From Acanthochromis polyacanthus (taxonomy: Eukaryota > Chordata > Actinopteri > Pomacentridae): 64,000 nt of DNA. Every line of letters begins with the position of its first letter. Position 1 is the first letter of the stretch. Below the pieces are notes generated by a model that saw nothing but the letters and a program-made list of their open reading frames with translations, was not told where the DNA came from and ran no database searches. Of this stretch, positions 51,401 to 61,049 are shown in pieces. Position numbers and translations under genes: made by a program. The stretch is taken from assembly GCF_021347895.1 (NCBI RefSeq), contig NC_067121.1, forward strand, positions 33,529,974 through 33,593,973, read 5' to 3'.

Positions 51401-51771
51401 TTTCACACATCTTAGTCAGCTTCACACACAAAACCTACAGGCCCATTAAGACCACCACTGGGACCAAACCCAGGGCTTGGTCTGCTCAAGGTGGATCAGG
51501 ATTCTGTCACCGTCTTACTTTCAGCTGTAGTTTCTCAGAAAGCATGAAGCCCAAAGGCAATTAAAATCTGCTCTGCAAGCAAAACTTCAGCACATCCAAT
51601 AAACTTTACATGCAGCCTAGTGATTCAAAACTCCAGCTAACAGAGACGTTTGTTCAGAAAGTGCTGCATATTTTCAGCAAACTCACCAGTAAACCTGAGT
51701 CCTTGGTTCTGAATTTGCGCTCCGGCCAGGAAAACGCACAGTAGCGCGAGGAGAACTCTGAGAGTCTCCAT
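24650..51771 (-). CDS. col6a1: collagen type VI alpha-1 chain (col6a1), complete
   Basis: This gene encodes the secreted alpha-1 subunit of collagen VI. Exons in transcript order: 51771-51687, 51084-50955, 48854-48654, 48571-48412, 46833-46717, 46366-46346, 44983-44963, twenty helix exons from 44822 to 28794, then 28454-28418, 28189-28181, 28075-27942, 27547-27450, 26348-26162, 26071-25900, 25804-25775 and 25254-24650. Together they make 1008 codons including TGA, close to the 1028 residues of the human chain, with consistent phase at every junction. Alpha-1 signatures include [49 protein letters not shown] and the C-terminus [17 protein letters not shown]. It lies upstream of and in the same orientation as col6a2. 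Confidence 0.97.
25775..28075 (-). CDS. col6a1: col6a1 C1 vWA domain exons
   Basis: Exons 28075-27942 ([20 protein letters not shown], with an intact MIDAS motif), 27547-27450 ([12 protein letters not shown]), 26348-26162 ([18 protein letters not shown] and VLTDGRSD), 26071-25900 ([18 protein letters not shown] to NKICE) and 25804-25775 (KRCPDYKCS) make up the C1 domain and its link to C2. The 1.1 kb intron 26349-27449 shows nothing further. Confidence 0.94.
28181..28189 (-). CDS. col6a1: col6a1 nine-base microexon
   Basis: The coding-strand bases CGTGCTGTG lie between cacttccag and gtaagt. Joined to the exon 28454-28418 (ending TGC T) and the exon 28075-27942 (starting AG TGT), they give LCSCCECKCAP, matching the cysteine cluster between helix and C1 domain in vertebrate alpha-1 chains. 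Without it the frame would be kept but S-C-C would be lost, so skipping would remove two cysteines. Confidence 0.88.
28794..44822 (-). CDS. col6a1: col6a1 triple-helical domain exons
   Basis: Twenty exons give about 336 helical residues. Their ends, high to low, are 44822-44778, 44682-44629, 44532-44488, 43452-43426, 43331-43305, 43191-43147, 43052-42999, 42438-42376, 42293-42231, 42145-42092, 42005-41970, 41887-41825, 41558-41496, 38364-38302, 37383-37321, 37196-37146, 37062-37027, 36799-36737, 31347-31282 and 28829-28794. Two acceptors use AAG rather than CAG or TAG (44822 and 42293). The conserved helix cysteine is in [10 protein letters not shown] (43052-42999). The known interruptions GNGTEG (37196-37146) and GADNNVPG (across 36799-36737 and 31347-31282) are kept. 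A cysteine follows the first of these (TEGCPGF), where human has phenylalanine. Confidence 0.95.
30420..30478. repeat. (TA)n microsatellite
   Basis: About 29 uninterrupted TA units in the col6a1 intron 28830-31281. The rest of that intron shows no coding signal. Confidence 0.93.
31465..31864 (+). mobile_element. full-length tRNA-derived SINE with 9-bp target duplication
   Basis: Direct repeats ATGAATGTC at 31465-31473 and 31856-31864 bracket an element of 382 bases (31474-31855). It has a box B (ggttcaagtcc near 31534), the body ggagtttgcatgttctccct, and the tail gaggataaagcggtgtatag followed by (GGAT)n. It is inserted in the col6a1 intron 31348-36736. Shorter copies are at 12195-12470 and 20668-20762. 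Confidence 0.85.
31960..32236 (+). mobile_element. 5'-truncated non-LTR retrotransposon 3' end
   Basis: The stretch ends with the classic fish LINE terminus, tatggggataaataaagtat followed by (CTGT/CTAT)n units to 32236. The upstream part (ctgcaggacggagcgcttca ggcgatccttcat) looks like the end of an open reading frame and a 3' UTR. It sits just after the SINE in the same intron. Confidence 0.6.
32237..36736. other. largest col6a1 intron, distal part
   Basis: Noncoding. It holds CA runs at about 33679-33736 and 36360-36415 and an old repeat at about 34420-34780. No other gene or exon was recognised. Confidence 0.5.
34420..34780 (+). repeat. old dispersed repeat, copy 1
   Basis: It shares ordered blocks with 54745-55330: agatctatgaagt, aatggcaa.ttgtaatat, attggttctttt, agtctgaatc, gagactgtcatc and gggcatgctaacaagg. 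Its family is unknown to me; it may be part of a decayed DNA transposon. Confidence 0.5.
38365..40458. other. col6a1 intron without recognised features
   Basis: AT-rich noncoding sequence between two helix exons. No repeat ends or coding signal were found. Confidence 0.4.
40459..41476. mobile_element. hAT-like nonautonomous element
   Basis: TAGGGATGGACCAATATC at 40467 and the complement of its partner (aatcggtctatcccta, ending 41468) are imperfect inverted ends. The 8-base flanks gtgtttct (40459-40466) and gtgtctat (41469-41476) resemble an aged hAT target duplication. The right end is only about 20 bases from the splice donor of the helix exon 41558-41496. Confidence 0.6.
45240..45745. mobile_element. 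possible decayed MITE
   Basis: The block contains gctaaccaatcggagcaaac and ends gatacgggccctttaa, a pattern I associate with widespread fish DNA-transposon remnants. Its ends cannot be fixed. It is in the col6a1 intron 44984-46345, which otherwise shows nothing. Confidence 0.3.
46346..51771 (-). CDS. col6a1: col6a1 signal peptide and N1 vWA domain exons
   Basis: The start at 51771 gives [19 protein letters not shown], a clear signal peptide, then [19 protein letters not shown]. The N1 domain has an intact MIDAS motif (DTSES) in 51084-50955, [11 protein letters not shown] and [11 protein letters not shown] in 48854-48654, and [18 protein letters not shown] in 48571-48412. The sequence then runs through [16 protein letters not shown] in 46833-46717 to a 21-base exon TNETKDV at 46366-46346. 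The first cysteine-containing link, CCSFDCT, is in a separate 21-base exon at 44983-44963. Confidence 0.95.
46417..46707. repeat. (GAAGA)n pentamer repeat filling a col6a1 intron
   Basis: On the plus strand the stretch is almost pure AGAAG units, imperfect at the left and perfect from about 46610 to 46705. On the coding strand it is a CTCTT tract beginning about ten bases after the donor at 46716. It makes up most of the 350-base intron between 46717 and 46366. Confidence 0.93.
46834..48411. other. col6a1 intron in the N1 region
   Basis: Noncoding, AT-rich. No repeat family was recognised with confidence. Confidence 0.4.
48855..50954. other. col6a1 intron with a LINE-like tail
   Basis: Mostly AT-rich. 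Around 49780-49861, atgccatgacaataaaggca followed by tttgatttgattggatttga resembles the 3' end of a non-LTR element. No coding signal was found. Confidence 0.4.
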
Positions 51772-52020
51772 GACCGAACTGTGAAAAAACACCTAAAAAC
51801 TAAAAACAAACGGCACCCCAGTCCCCGGGAGAAAACCAACGCCGAACCTCTCCTGCCCTGAGCCCGGTACCTCTACACCGACTCTGCGGACTTTTGGTGA
51901 TCCAGTGCTCCGGCGCAGTTTGTCCGAGCCGAGACCCAGAGCGCGCAGAGGAGGACCAGAGCGCACGGTGGAGGGAGGAGGAGGAGGAGGAAGAGGAGGA
52001 GGAGGAGTTCATAAGCGTTC
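51772..52020 (-). promoter_or_regulatory. col6a1: col6a1 5' UTR and promoter region
   Basis: GC-rich sequence lies directly upstream of the ATG, with several CpGs (cggcgcagtttgtccgagcc). A purine tract of GGA/GAA units sits at about 51967-52009 on the plus strand. No clear TATA box was seen, and the start site is not visible. The position fits the usual GC-rich collagen VI promoters. Confidence 0.5.
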
Positions 52021-54744
52021 TCTCAGGAGGATGTATTGCTCCAGAGGCCTCAAAGTTTATACTAAATCTCAGACATGCACGCTTCCTTATACGGGGTCCA
52101 CGGAGACATGTAGGATGCGCGCACGAACAAACAATAAACTGAGATTTCTGTGCGTAACTTATTCGTTTTTTTCATTTGCAAGAAAGAAAGCGAAACTGGT
52201 GTACATTTCATGTTTTTAGAACATGTGTAATGTCCAATCAGGGATGGATTTGTGTGTTTTCTTTCTACTTTTGCAGCTACTTCTTGCAAAAAAACAAAAA
52301 CAAAAAAATCAAGAAATGCAACTCAGACTCGATGCACACTGAAGTATTTTCATCAGGCCTTAATGAAAAGCAGCTGACACACATCTTGGAAGCATTTTGT
52401 ATTCTTTCTGTAGAAAATCTCTCCCCCTCCATATTCTGTGGAAGACGGGTGTGGGTGGAGTTTTAATGCATCTGGTTCACTTTGGCTCCAGACCTGACCT
52501 GAACATAAAAGCAAGAAGTGGAGGGGAGGAGAGGTGAGGTGAGGTTGGGGGAGATCTAGACTCCCTTTTTCCTCCATTGCGGGAAGAGACACAGTGCCAT
52601 CTAGCGCTCCGTGGGGGGGCTGATCTTGGAAAAGACATTGGAAAGAGTTATGGGGGCGCAGTGTGGGCGAGGGGTGTTCTTTTGGCAAGGTGATGGCGTG
52701 GGTGGATGTTGCACCGTTGCCGTGGAAATACACATATATGTGTGTTGGAGTTGGGGGGGACTACGACAGGGGAAGGTCTGGCCTGGACTCAGATTTTCCA
52801 CTGAGATCACTGAGTCGGGGAGGGGAGGGAAGGAAAGAAGGAAGGAGAGGAGAGAAGGGGGACATCTGGTAATGATCTGTGTTTATTAGCAAGCTCTCAT
52901 AGTAAATCTGTTGGATTTTTGGCAGCTGTGCGCTCAAGTTAAATTGCGATGCATGCATTTAGAGATGTCTCAATAGGTGCCTTCATAAGGAATACATTAT
53001 TCCATAAACCCCCTAAAGAATGCATTAGGAAAGCAGTTCAGATTTAGAGGATATTTGGGAGAGTTTGTTTCTTTTTGGTGTTTTTTTTTCTGCATCAAAG
53101 CAGGCAGGTGGAACTCAAGTCGTCGTATTATCGCACTGAAAAGTCATTACAAGTTCAAGATAATGCCATGAATGCACAATACTTCCTAAAGCTGAGAGGC
53201 TCTGTGTAATGTCATGGACAGGATCCTGCCAAGTTTCCACTGAAACTCGTCAGGATCCTGATGTTCGGGGGGAAAGATTAGTAGCATTTCTAAGTCAGAG
53301 GGAAGAAATACTGGCCAGAGTCTCCAGTCTTGCAACATTTAACAAGCATTCATCTTCTGTGGTCGTACTTCCATGTAAATGGCACCGAAATGGGTTCGTT
53401 CTACAGAAATGCCTCAAAGGTTGCGATGCATAAGTGATTGTGGATGAGATGAAACACAAGCATGGAACATGGGGAGAAAGTGAGGGTAAAAAACACGGCT
53501 TCGCTTTTCCAGTGAAAACATTAAAGTCAGCACAGATGGAAGAGATTAATCTCAATCTGACTCATGATCTCATTACAGTGAAGTTATCACACACAGTGCT
53601 GGGAACAGAAATCAAGCTTTTATGTTCGTTAGCTAAAACTAAGTACAGGCTGCAGTTGGTACCGAGCAAAAAAAACGCATGAAAAATGTGGAGAGCGCTT
53701 ATTATCATTGCTTACAACGTTCCAGATACTGATAGGCACCAGTCAAAACATGAGGAAATTGCAGGTTCGAGATTCCAAACCACGCCAAAGAAAGCTAATG
53801 ACAGGAAATGGGCCAGATTAGCTTCCGCTGTATTTGTTACTCATTAATTTCTGGTCTGCTCAAATATCTCTTCAGTTCCTCCAATCTGCAGGAGAGAAAA
53901 TATTTGATTGCTTTCCTCCAAAATAGTCCTGAAAAAAGTGGTGAATAAATCAGCAGTGGGCCGACAGAGAACAGAACAAGCAGAGCAACAGAAACGTGGT
54001 TAATGTGGTCGCCTGCTGCCATCTAGTGATGAGTCTTTTTTGTGAGCAAATGCAACATCCAATATTGGCTGCTTTTACTGATGTTTTTTCTCTGGTAAAT
54101 AAACACATGTGAAGAGTAACCAAGGTGATTTAATTTGAAACTCACAAATCTCGCAAACCACAGTGAGGATAGAAAAGGTCTAAAGGAATAAAGTAAGTAT
54201 CATGTTGAAATAAATGCCATCAAGCTTTTTAACTTCTCACAATATTCGTCATCCAGCTTATTTACAGAGACTTCACTTCTGTTACTTTCCAAAAAAATAT
54301 ATTTTCACCAATATTACAGTTTCTGAACATACAGTATGTCTTTTAAATAATACAGAGGTCGCTATGAGTCACAGAGGAAAAACTTCTTGACTACATTTGC
54401 ATTCACTCAGTCTCCATGACGAGTTAGAGCTCTGGTCCAGACTAGTTAGATTACGCTACCAGTTTAGGGATAAGATTTCCAGATGCTACAGAAAAGAGGG
54501 AAGATGTGACAGTTCACATGATGCATTTATTGTTTATTACCAAAAGGCTGAGCTGTGATAGTATCCAGAGGCTGACAGTAAGAACAGTTACTGCTGGATA
54601 TGGCTACTGTTTGGACGACAACTACAGTCTAACTAGCCCCTCTTGTCTGTAAATAAATGTCAAAAAAACTGTGTTAAAGTTACATTTTCAGATTTTTTTC
54701 CCCCATTAAAATAGCTTCTAACTGCCTTAAAATGACCTAGAAGA
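52021..54744. other. spacer upstream of col6a1
   Basis: No gene was recognised. A G-rich, GGA-rich stretch (about 52500-52870) gives spurious open frames on both strands. Confidence 0.4.
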
Positions 54745-55330
54745 CATGGATCTATGAAGTCCATGTCTCACTCTCTACAGAACAGAATGGCAACATGTAA
54801 TATTAATGTAATTCCACCGCACATGCTGGAATCCAATACTAAAAGTTCTGCTCTACAAGCCAACAGGATTGGTTCTTTCAGTGTGTTACATATGCAAGTC
54901 CTGATGTCTGAATCTGTGTCTTTGAGACTTTCATCTGCAGGTTCAATAAGGAAATGCTCAGCCGTGGCACTGACTGCCCACAATGTGGTCCCAGAATATA
55001 CAGGGGTATTCAAAAAGAATGAACCGTTTTCATTACACAATATTTTAATCAGGAAAAGCAACAGAAAACTCCAACCAAGTCACAAGTATTCTACTCACGA
55101 ATTCTCTTATCACACTTATGCTGCCCGCGCTGCAGGTAGTGGCCACATTGAACACTTATAAGACAGGAAATTAAAGTTGATTGTGAGTCGAATACTTGTG
55201 ACTTGCCTGGAGTTTTCTATTGCTTTTCCTTATTAAAATATTGCACAATGAAACCAGTACATTCTTTTTGAATAACCCTGTATATCTATTCTTTTTAAAA
55301 AGCACCATAAGGGCATGTTAACAAGGCAAA
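54745..55330 (+). repeat. old dispersed repeat, copy 2, interrupted by a MITE
   Basis: It shares ordered blocks with 34420-34780. Its right part resumes at 55284 (aaaaagcaccataagggcatgttaacaagg) after the palindromic element at 55001-55280, so the MITE inserted into an existing repeat. Confidence 0.5.
55001..55280. mobile_element. palindromic MITE with long inverted repeats
   Basis: Nearly the whole 280 bases form two inverted arms of about 100 bases: CAGGGGTATTCAAAAAGAAT at the left and the complement of attctttttgaataaccctg at the right. TATA lies on both sides, so the target is TA or TATA. It encodes no protein. Confidence 0.82.
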
Positions 55331-56142
55331 AAGTGTCTAATATCAGCCAATAAATTCTTGTTAAGGCACACAGAATTTGAGCCTGCTGTGCTTTTGTCAG
55401 ATGTGTTACCGATTCTGCAGCTTCAATACAACCCTCACCACACACACAACTTAGTTAATACTCGCCCAATTATAAACTACTGTGTCGCACCCTGTGTCTT
55501 AACAACTCAAGTACACCCATGGCTACAGTCGTAATCCCTTCTAGTCGGTTTTAATCAGCCACTGCAGCAGTGCTCCCCTGGTTATCGTCACAACCGCAAC
55601 AGAAGACACTTGTGCTTGAGCAGTCCCAGCTTAGGTGGCACTGACTCCTGCAGAGGTCCCAACAAGCACCTTTCTGATTTATTATAATACAGCTCAGCCT
55701 TTCTATATAAATCTATGGACACATTCAAAAAAAATGCAAAGCTCACTAGGAGACTGCAAAGGTAGTTTAGATAAATATTCTCCTCTGTGAACCATACAGA
55801 GCTCTGTAAAACAATGTCCACCATAACATCCAGTGAGTTCATGCATAAGAAATTGTACAAGAAAAAAAACACTCAAAGTTTGGTGAGGAATGAGGGAGAA
55901 GAACCATTTGTTTGTGCTGGTTGTCATAGTCCTTGACAAACAGATGTTATTGTTACATTTACTTCACAACGTAGAGCAAATTCATCTCATCACCTCAGTC
56001 TCAACAGTAACCATACACTTTCACGCTATATTCTGTATTGCTAAGTTTAGTTGGTCCTCTAAAATTTTAGTAGCCAATAAGGTGTTTCAGTCTATGTCTA
56101 AAATGTTATTAGCTTCTGCTCCAGTTTGTCTTCATGCCTGAC

Positions 56143-58019
56143 TCAGTTCATGTTCGTGTGGCTCTTTAGGTGTCTCCTCAGGTGGTTCAGACAGGTGTAG
56201 GTCTTAGGACAGATCTGGCAGTGGTATGGTCTCACCCCTGAGTGGTTTAGCATGTGCTGCTTCAACACACTTCCATCTGAGAAGGCTTTCCCACACTGAG
56301 AGCACACGTATGGCCTCTCTCCTGTGTGCACACGCATGTGAACTGTCACTTTGTGTGCCATTGTAAACCCTTTACCGCACACTGTGCACTTGAACGGCCG
56401 TTCTCCTGTATGGGTGAGCCTGTGGGTTCGCATCGCACCCATCTGGGAGAAAGCCTTTCCGCAGTCTGGGCAAACATGTGGCTTCTCTCCTGTGTGAACC
56501 CTGGTGTGACTCCTGAGTCCTCCTGCTGTGGAGAAGCACTGGGAGCAGTGGGTGCACTGGTAAGGTCGCTCTCCCGTGTGAGTGCGCATGTGCTGCTTCA
56601 AATCGTATCGGTTTCTGAAGCCGCGGCCGCAGACCATGCAGCTCTCTGGTCTGTCATCATTGTGCCGCAGCTCGTGGTTGGCCAGACATTTTTCAGACAG
56701 AAAACACTTGCCACATTCCTGACACTGGTAGGGTTTCTCGTGGTCGACCCTTTGATGGTACTTTAGCTCACTGATGCCGGGGAAGGTCTCGTCACAGTAT
56801 CTGCACCTGAAGCGATGGTTAGGGCTGTAGGGAAGCTGATGTTCGCTCAGCTGGTGGTTCCTCAGCAGATGAGCCATCTTGAAGGTCTTTCCGCAATGAG
56901 AACACTCGTATTTTGTCAGCAGCTGCACACACTGGTGTCGGACGCGTTCGTGCAGAGATCTGAACTGACAGCCACACTTGGTGCAGATGTGGGCGGCGTT
57001 TTTACACTTTCTCTTCCTGTGTCCTGACAAGTGAGCCTCAGTGCGGAAGGCTTTACCACACTGAGAGCATTTGTAAGGCTTCACTGCTGTGTGGAATCGC
57101 TGGTGTTCGAGGAACTCGAAGCGATACTTGAAGCTCCTTCCACACAGCGGACAGTTGTGGGTGACTCGTCCTCGCGGATAAACACCTTTGATACCCGTTT
57201 TCCTGGACGGCAGAGATAAAGAGGAAGTCCGATGAGCTGAACCACTTTTTCTATGTTTACCTCCAATCATTAATTTTGCGGCTTCCATTTCACCAACCTC
57301 CTCATGCCGCTGCTGATGTTTGGTCAGACTCTTTGAGGAGATGAAGCTCTTTCCACATTGCTTACACTGATAAGGTTTATCATGATCGACTTGTTGATGA
57401 TATTTCAGGTCACCAATTCCTGAGAAACCGACTCCGCAGTGGCTGCATTTGAAAAGGCGGCTTTGAACATGAGTTAACAGGTGTTCTTTCAGGCTGCTGG
57501 ACTTTGGAAACCTCTTTCCGCAGTGTCCACAGTCATAGTTGCGCCCTCGTTTTGGGCAGTGGTGTCTGAACTTGTCCAATGAGGTTGGAAAACTGTTTCC
57601 ACATTTAATACACAGATATGCAGCATTTTTGCATTTCCGCAGCCTGTGACCTGCCAGCAGAGTGGCTGTTCTGAAAGCCCTCCCACACTCAGAGCAGTTG
57701 TAGGGCTGCAGTCCGCTGTGGACTCTCTGGTGCTCAATGAGGACAGAGTGATGCTTAAAACATTTATCACACTCAGGGCATTTATGGATTCCTGACTGCA
57801 GCCTCCTGCGAGGAGATGAGTTGATGTCAGTCCTTTTGGGCGATTCAGGGAAGTCTGTTGAAGTGGAGGGGTTCGTGGACAGTTCTTCATCGAACATGAC
57901 AATTTGAGGGACGTCGTTGTTGTCATCATCACAAGCACTTGGGTGAGAAGCGATGGCCACTTCCAGAGAAGGAGGGAGAGACAGAGAGGGAATCAGAAGA
58001 TCGTCCGACTGAAACGGGG
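56143..58019 (-). CDS. 18-finger C2H2 array exon
   Basis: After an acidic linker with Asp-rich segments (ACDDDNNDVPQIVMFDEE) come 18 fingers. Fingers 1-6 (about 57786-57304) and 7-12 (about 57159-56662) are two copies of one module. Fingers 13-18 are a regular tail with TGERP/TGEKP linkers (HTGERPYQCTHC, HTGEKPHVCPDC). Fingers 2 and 8 end H-X4-C (HRLRKC, HRKRKC); fingers 3 and 9 end H-X-C (RHHC, RHQC). Between the modules is a spacer of about 48 residues rich in Ser, Lys and Arg. The stop lies at 56143-56145. Confidence 0.95.
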
Positions 58020-61000
58020 CTGCAGGAAAACAAAAGGGAAAAAATTATTAATACACCGTCCCATGTCTTAAACTAAAACACTGTACATGATGTTTTATAA
58101 AATACATGCAAACATACCAATGCTGCTCTTTGCCAATTTCCCATGGCACTGTTTGCTCTGGAGAAGGAATTTGAGGTCATCTCCGTTCGAGACACACTGC
58201 ATGTACTCCTCTAGGACAGAGGGGGCAGCACTGATCCAGGATGCAGTCTAACAGATACACAAAAAAAAAATCACATCATTTGAATTAAAGTGTAAAGAGG
58301 CCTTAATCTTTTTCTTTGTTATTTTTTAATGATAATCTTTGTACCTGTTTAAAGTCTGGAATTGGCAGCAGCTCCTCTAGTCTTGTGAAGAATTCACAAA
58401 CTAGAGTCTCAAGTGCTGTGTCAAAGTCAGGGCCATACTCTACAGGGAACACATTCTGTAAGATTAAATAGAAAAAAAATCAAATAACAGCTTTACACCA
58501 TTGTCACAGAACATTATCCTTATCATGCATCTCTGAGCAGTGTGCACGAGTAAACAAAATCACTTGGTTCAATTTGGGTAAATCTGACATCTGAGAACGT
58601 TTTATTTCCTCTTTTCTAGCTAGTTTTTGGCTGCACAGCTGTCTGAGCTGTAGCAACTGAGAGGAGACTAGAGGCTTGCCTGCGCACAGCCGCCTTAAAG
58701 CACCTACCAATAAATGTAAGGGATATAAGAGAGATTCATAAATTGTAGCTTCAGAAAACAACCTGGATCACACTTTCCCCTGCATACAATTTGGTCATGT
58801 CGTACCACCACAACTAAATTCTTAATCAGCGGGGAACACGGAGACAAGTCAAAACGGAAGATTATGCATTGCATTTATTGAAAAGTGCACAGTCAAAGCA
58901 TGGCTGTGAACAGTGCTTTTACTGACGGAGCATTGACGTTACAAACTGAAAGTTTAAAAAAGCTCAATGTCTTTGAGAAAATTCCCTGCAAGCCTAACTG
59001 GATAATTTCAGGAACAGGCAGCAGCAATCTCAAGCAGTAAGGCTTCAAAGGTGATAATAAAATCTAAAACTCATTATCGTACAACCAAAGAATAACCTCT
59101 TTCTACTAACTTTAAGTCCAAGATATTTTTGCACTTGTATTCCTGTGTAAAGTCATTTACACAATGTGTTCAGAAACTACCAATGTTTATGAGAAAATAA
59201 CACTTGTATGTGTACGAAATGTATTATTTGGTAATTTCGAGGTGAAAAACTTTAGGTGGACATAAACTAAAAAGTTGGGCAGTCCAGTGCAACCTATGGA
59301 AAAAGTAAATGTGGAGCCCACTCTACTCTTTAAAAGAGTGGGTCTGTAATTTCAAAAATTACTTCAAGAACAATTATTGTACTGAATAAAATAAACATTA
59401 TCTTGACCTTGAGAAAGTGTTCTCTGCCATCGGTGTCTTCAATGAGGCCTTGAACCAGCTTCATAAAGTTTGCCTCCGGTGCTTCAATTACTGGATCATT
59501 TGTCTGAAGTACAAAATGAGACACCAGTTAGAACAGTGAATTATTAAACACCGAGTTCATTACTTTCAGAAATGCTTATTCTACTAATTGCTTTCTTGTT
59601 TAATCAATTTAACATGTGTTAATAAAGTGCCAGAAAAAATGATGACAAATGCAGCAGTTAATTTAACATTTTTGTTTTTAAAAAACGGTCAAACAATCAA
59701 TCCAAAATCTATATATGTCAACGCCATCAATTACCTCCTCGATGCAAGAAGATCGGATTCGGTTCAGGTGGGACTCTACAGCCTTGAGATCTTCAGGGTG
59801 TTCAGAACGCAACAGCTCCAGAGTTGTCTGGAAGAAATGTAATTTGTGATTTTAATACTTCAAACACCTTCTGGTTGGTTCTCTGACTCTCTTGCAAGAT
59901 GGAGCCACACATTTCACTTACCCTTGCCCTCAGGCCCAGAGAGAGCAGTCGCCCTTCTCTTTTACTCATCAGTTCAGGAACTGCATCTGTTACCATGGAC
60001 ACAAACTCCTCCAGTTTCCCATAGTGCTTTATGTTCCTCTGGCGCACCACTTCCCACATCACTGCAGACATCAGTCGGAGTGGAGGGACCAGGAGAGCCA
60101 AAGAGGACAGGGGGACGCTGAATTCTTCACAGAGAAATCAGACTGTCAAACAAACTTAGCAGCAGCATGAGAAACCTGTACACTATAGAGGCCCAAACTT
60201 TGCTGATAATGTTAAATATACTTTTGTTTATACTTTGAAGAAAAGTCCCTTGTGTAGTTAGAAAGGATGAAATAAATAATGGTTCATACTACAATTTTTT
60301 CCCACCACAAATATATCATCAGTAAGAATGTGAATGAACTTTAGTTCTGATTAGAGACTGGAAATGCTTTTACTCATCACAACAGCATCTTATTTTAAAG
60401 TTAGTCCAGTCACTGAGGTCAGCAGCTTGTTCACTTTTTCTACTATCCATTCATATGATGCACCAGCTGAATAAAAATAGCCCTACATGATGCCCCCACA
60501 TCAAGCACCAGGTTTTTGTGCAGGCGTTACCTCCTCTTCTCTTGTTTCTAGCATGAACCGTTGGGTTAATCCCTACATACTAAATCAAACGCATTCATGG
60601 TTTTACACCACACTCTGCAAACATGACAAGGACACGCTCAGTTACCAATTTAACATTCACAAGCAGCTAACTGTTAGCATCACATAGTCACTTTATTTCA
60701 AATTAAAACGTATCTTCTTGACTGTCCGTTTAAAACACACAAGCTGTAGTGCGTTTGATAATTTAGAAACCCTGTTCCAACAAAGAAAAACGGGTTTAAA
60801 TGCGAGCTATCGTTACTGTTTGAGCCCATGGTACAGCGTTAGCTTATGCTACCATACTAGCTACAAGGCCGCTGGCGTTGCCTGGTAAAACCGGCTTAGT
60901 TGTGGGCAAAACAATTCTTGTTCCAGGGATTAGTCGAGGCCTATTGCAGCGAGTAATCCTTCGCTTTAGCTACTCAGCTAGCCGCTTAAAGAGCGAAAAT

Positions 61001-61049
61001 ACACAATGTCGTCGATCTTCACAGGTTAATACATACCCATGTCGTTCAT
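56143..61049 (-). CDS. TIN2-like domain C2H2 zinc-finger protein, complete
   Basis: Exons in transcript order are 61049-61037, 60124-59922, 59827-59735, 59503-59408, 58455-58345, 58247-58118 and 58019-56143, giving 841 codons including the stop. All junctions keep phase. The first six exons encode a domain like the N-terminus of the shelterin protein TIN2 (Pfam TINF2_N type). After an acidic linker, the large last exon encodes 18 zinc fingers. The protein is probably a nuclear DNA-binding regulator; its targets are unknown. I know TINF2_N plus C2H2 architectures from fish gene sets but no assigned function. A paralogue lies just upstream at 62638-64000. The start is supported by MNDM joined in phase to EFSVPLSSLALLVPPL. 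Confidence 0.85.
58118..61049 (-). CDS. TINF2_N (TIN2 TRFH-like) domain exons of the zinc-finger gene
   Basis: The translation runs LLVPPLRLMSAVMWEVVRQR, then HYGKLEEFVSMVTDAVPELM and LLSLGLRARTTLELLRSEHP. Later comes VEYGPDFDTALETLVCEFFT followed by RLEELLPIPDFKQTASWIS. These align in order with the TIN2 N-terminal helical domain, including its EYG...FEYLCQLEKALP...SW region. The domain takes about 210 residues. In shelterin this fold binds TPP1 and TRF2, but whether this paralogue keeps such contacts cannot be judged from sequence alone. The donor at 59408 (gtcaag) is weaker than the others. Confidence 0.78.

Noticed and set aside
52600..52889. Overlapping open frames in a G-rich stretch upstream of col6a1
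   Set aside because: Frames occur on both strands, driven by base composition, with no recognisable protein.
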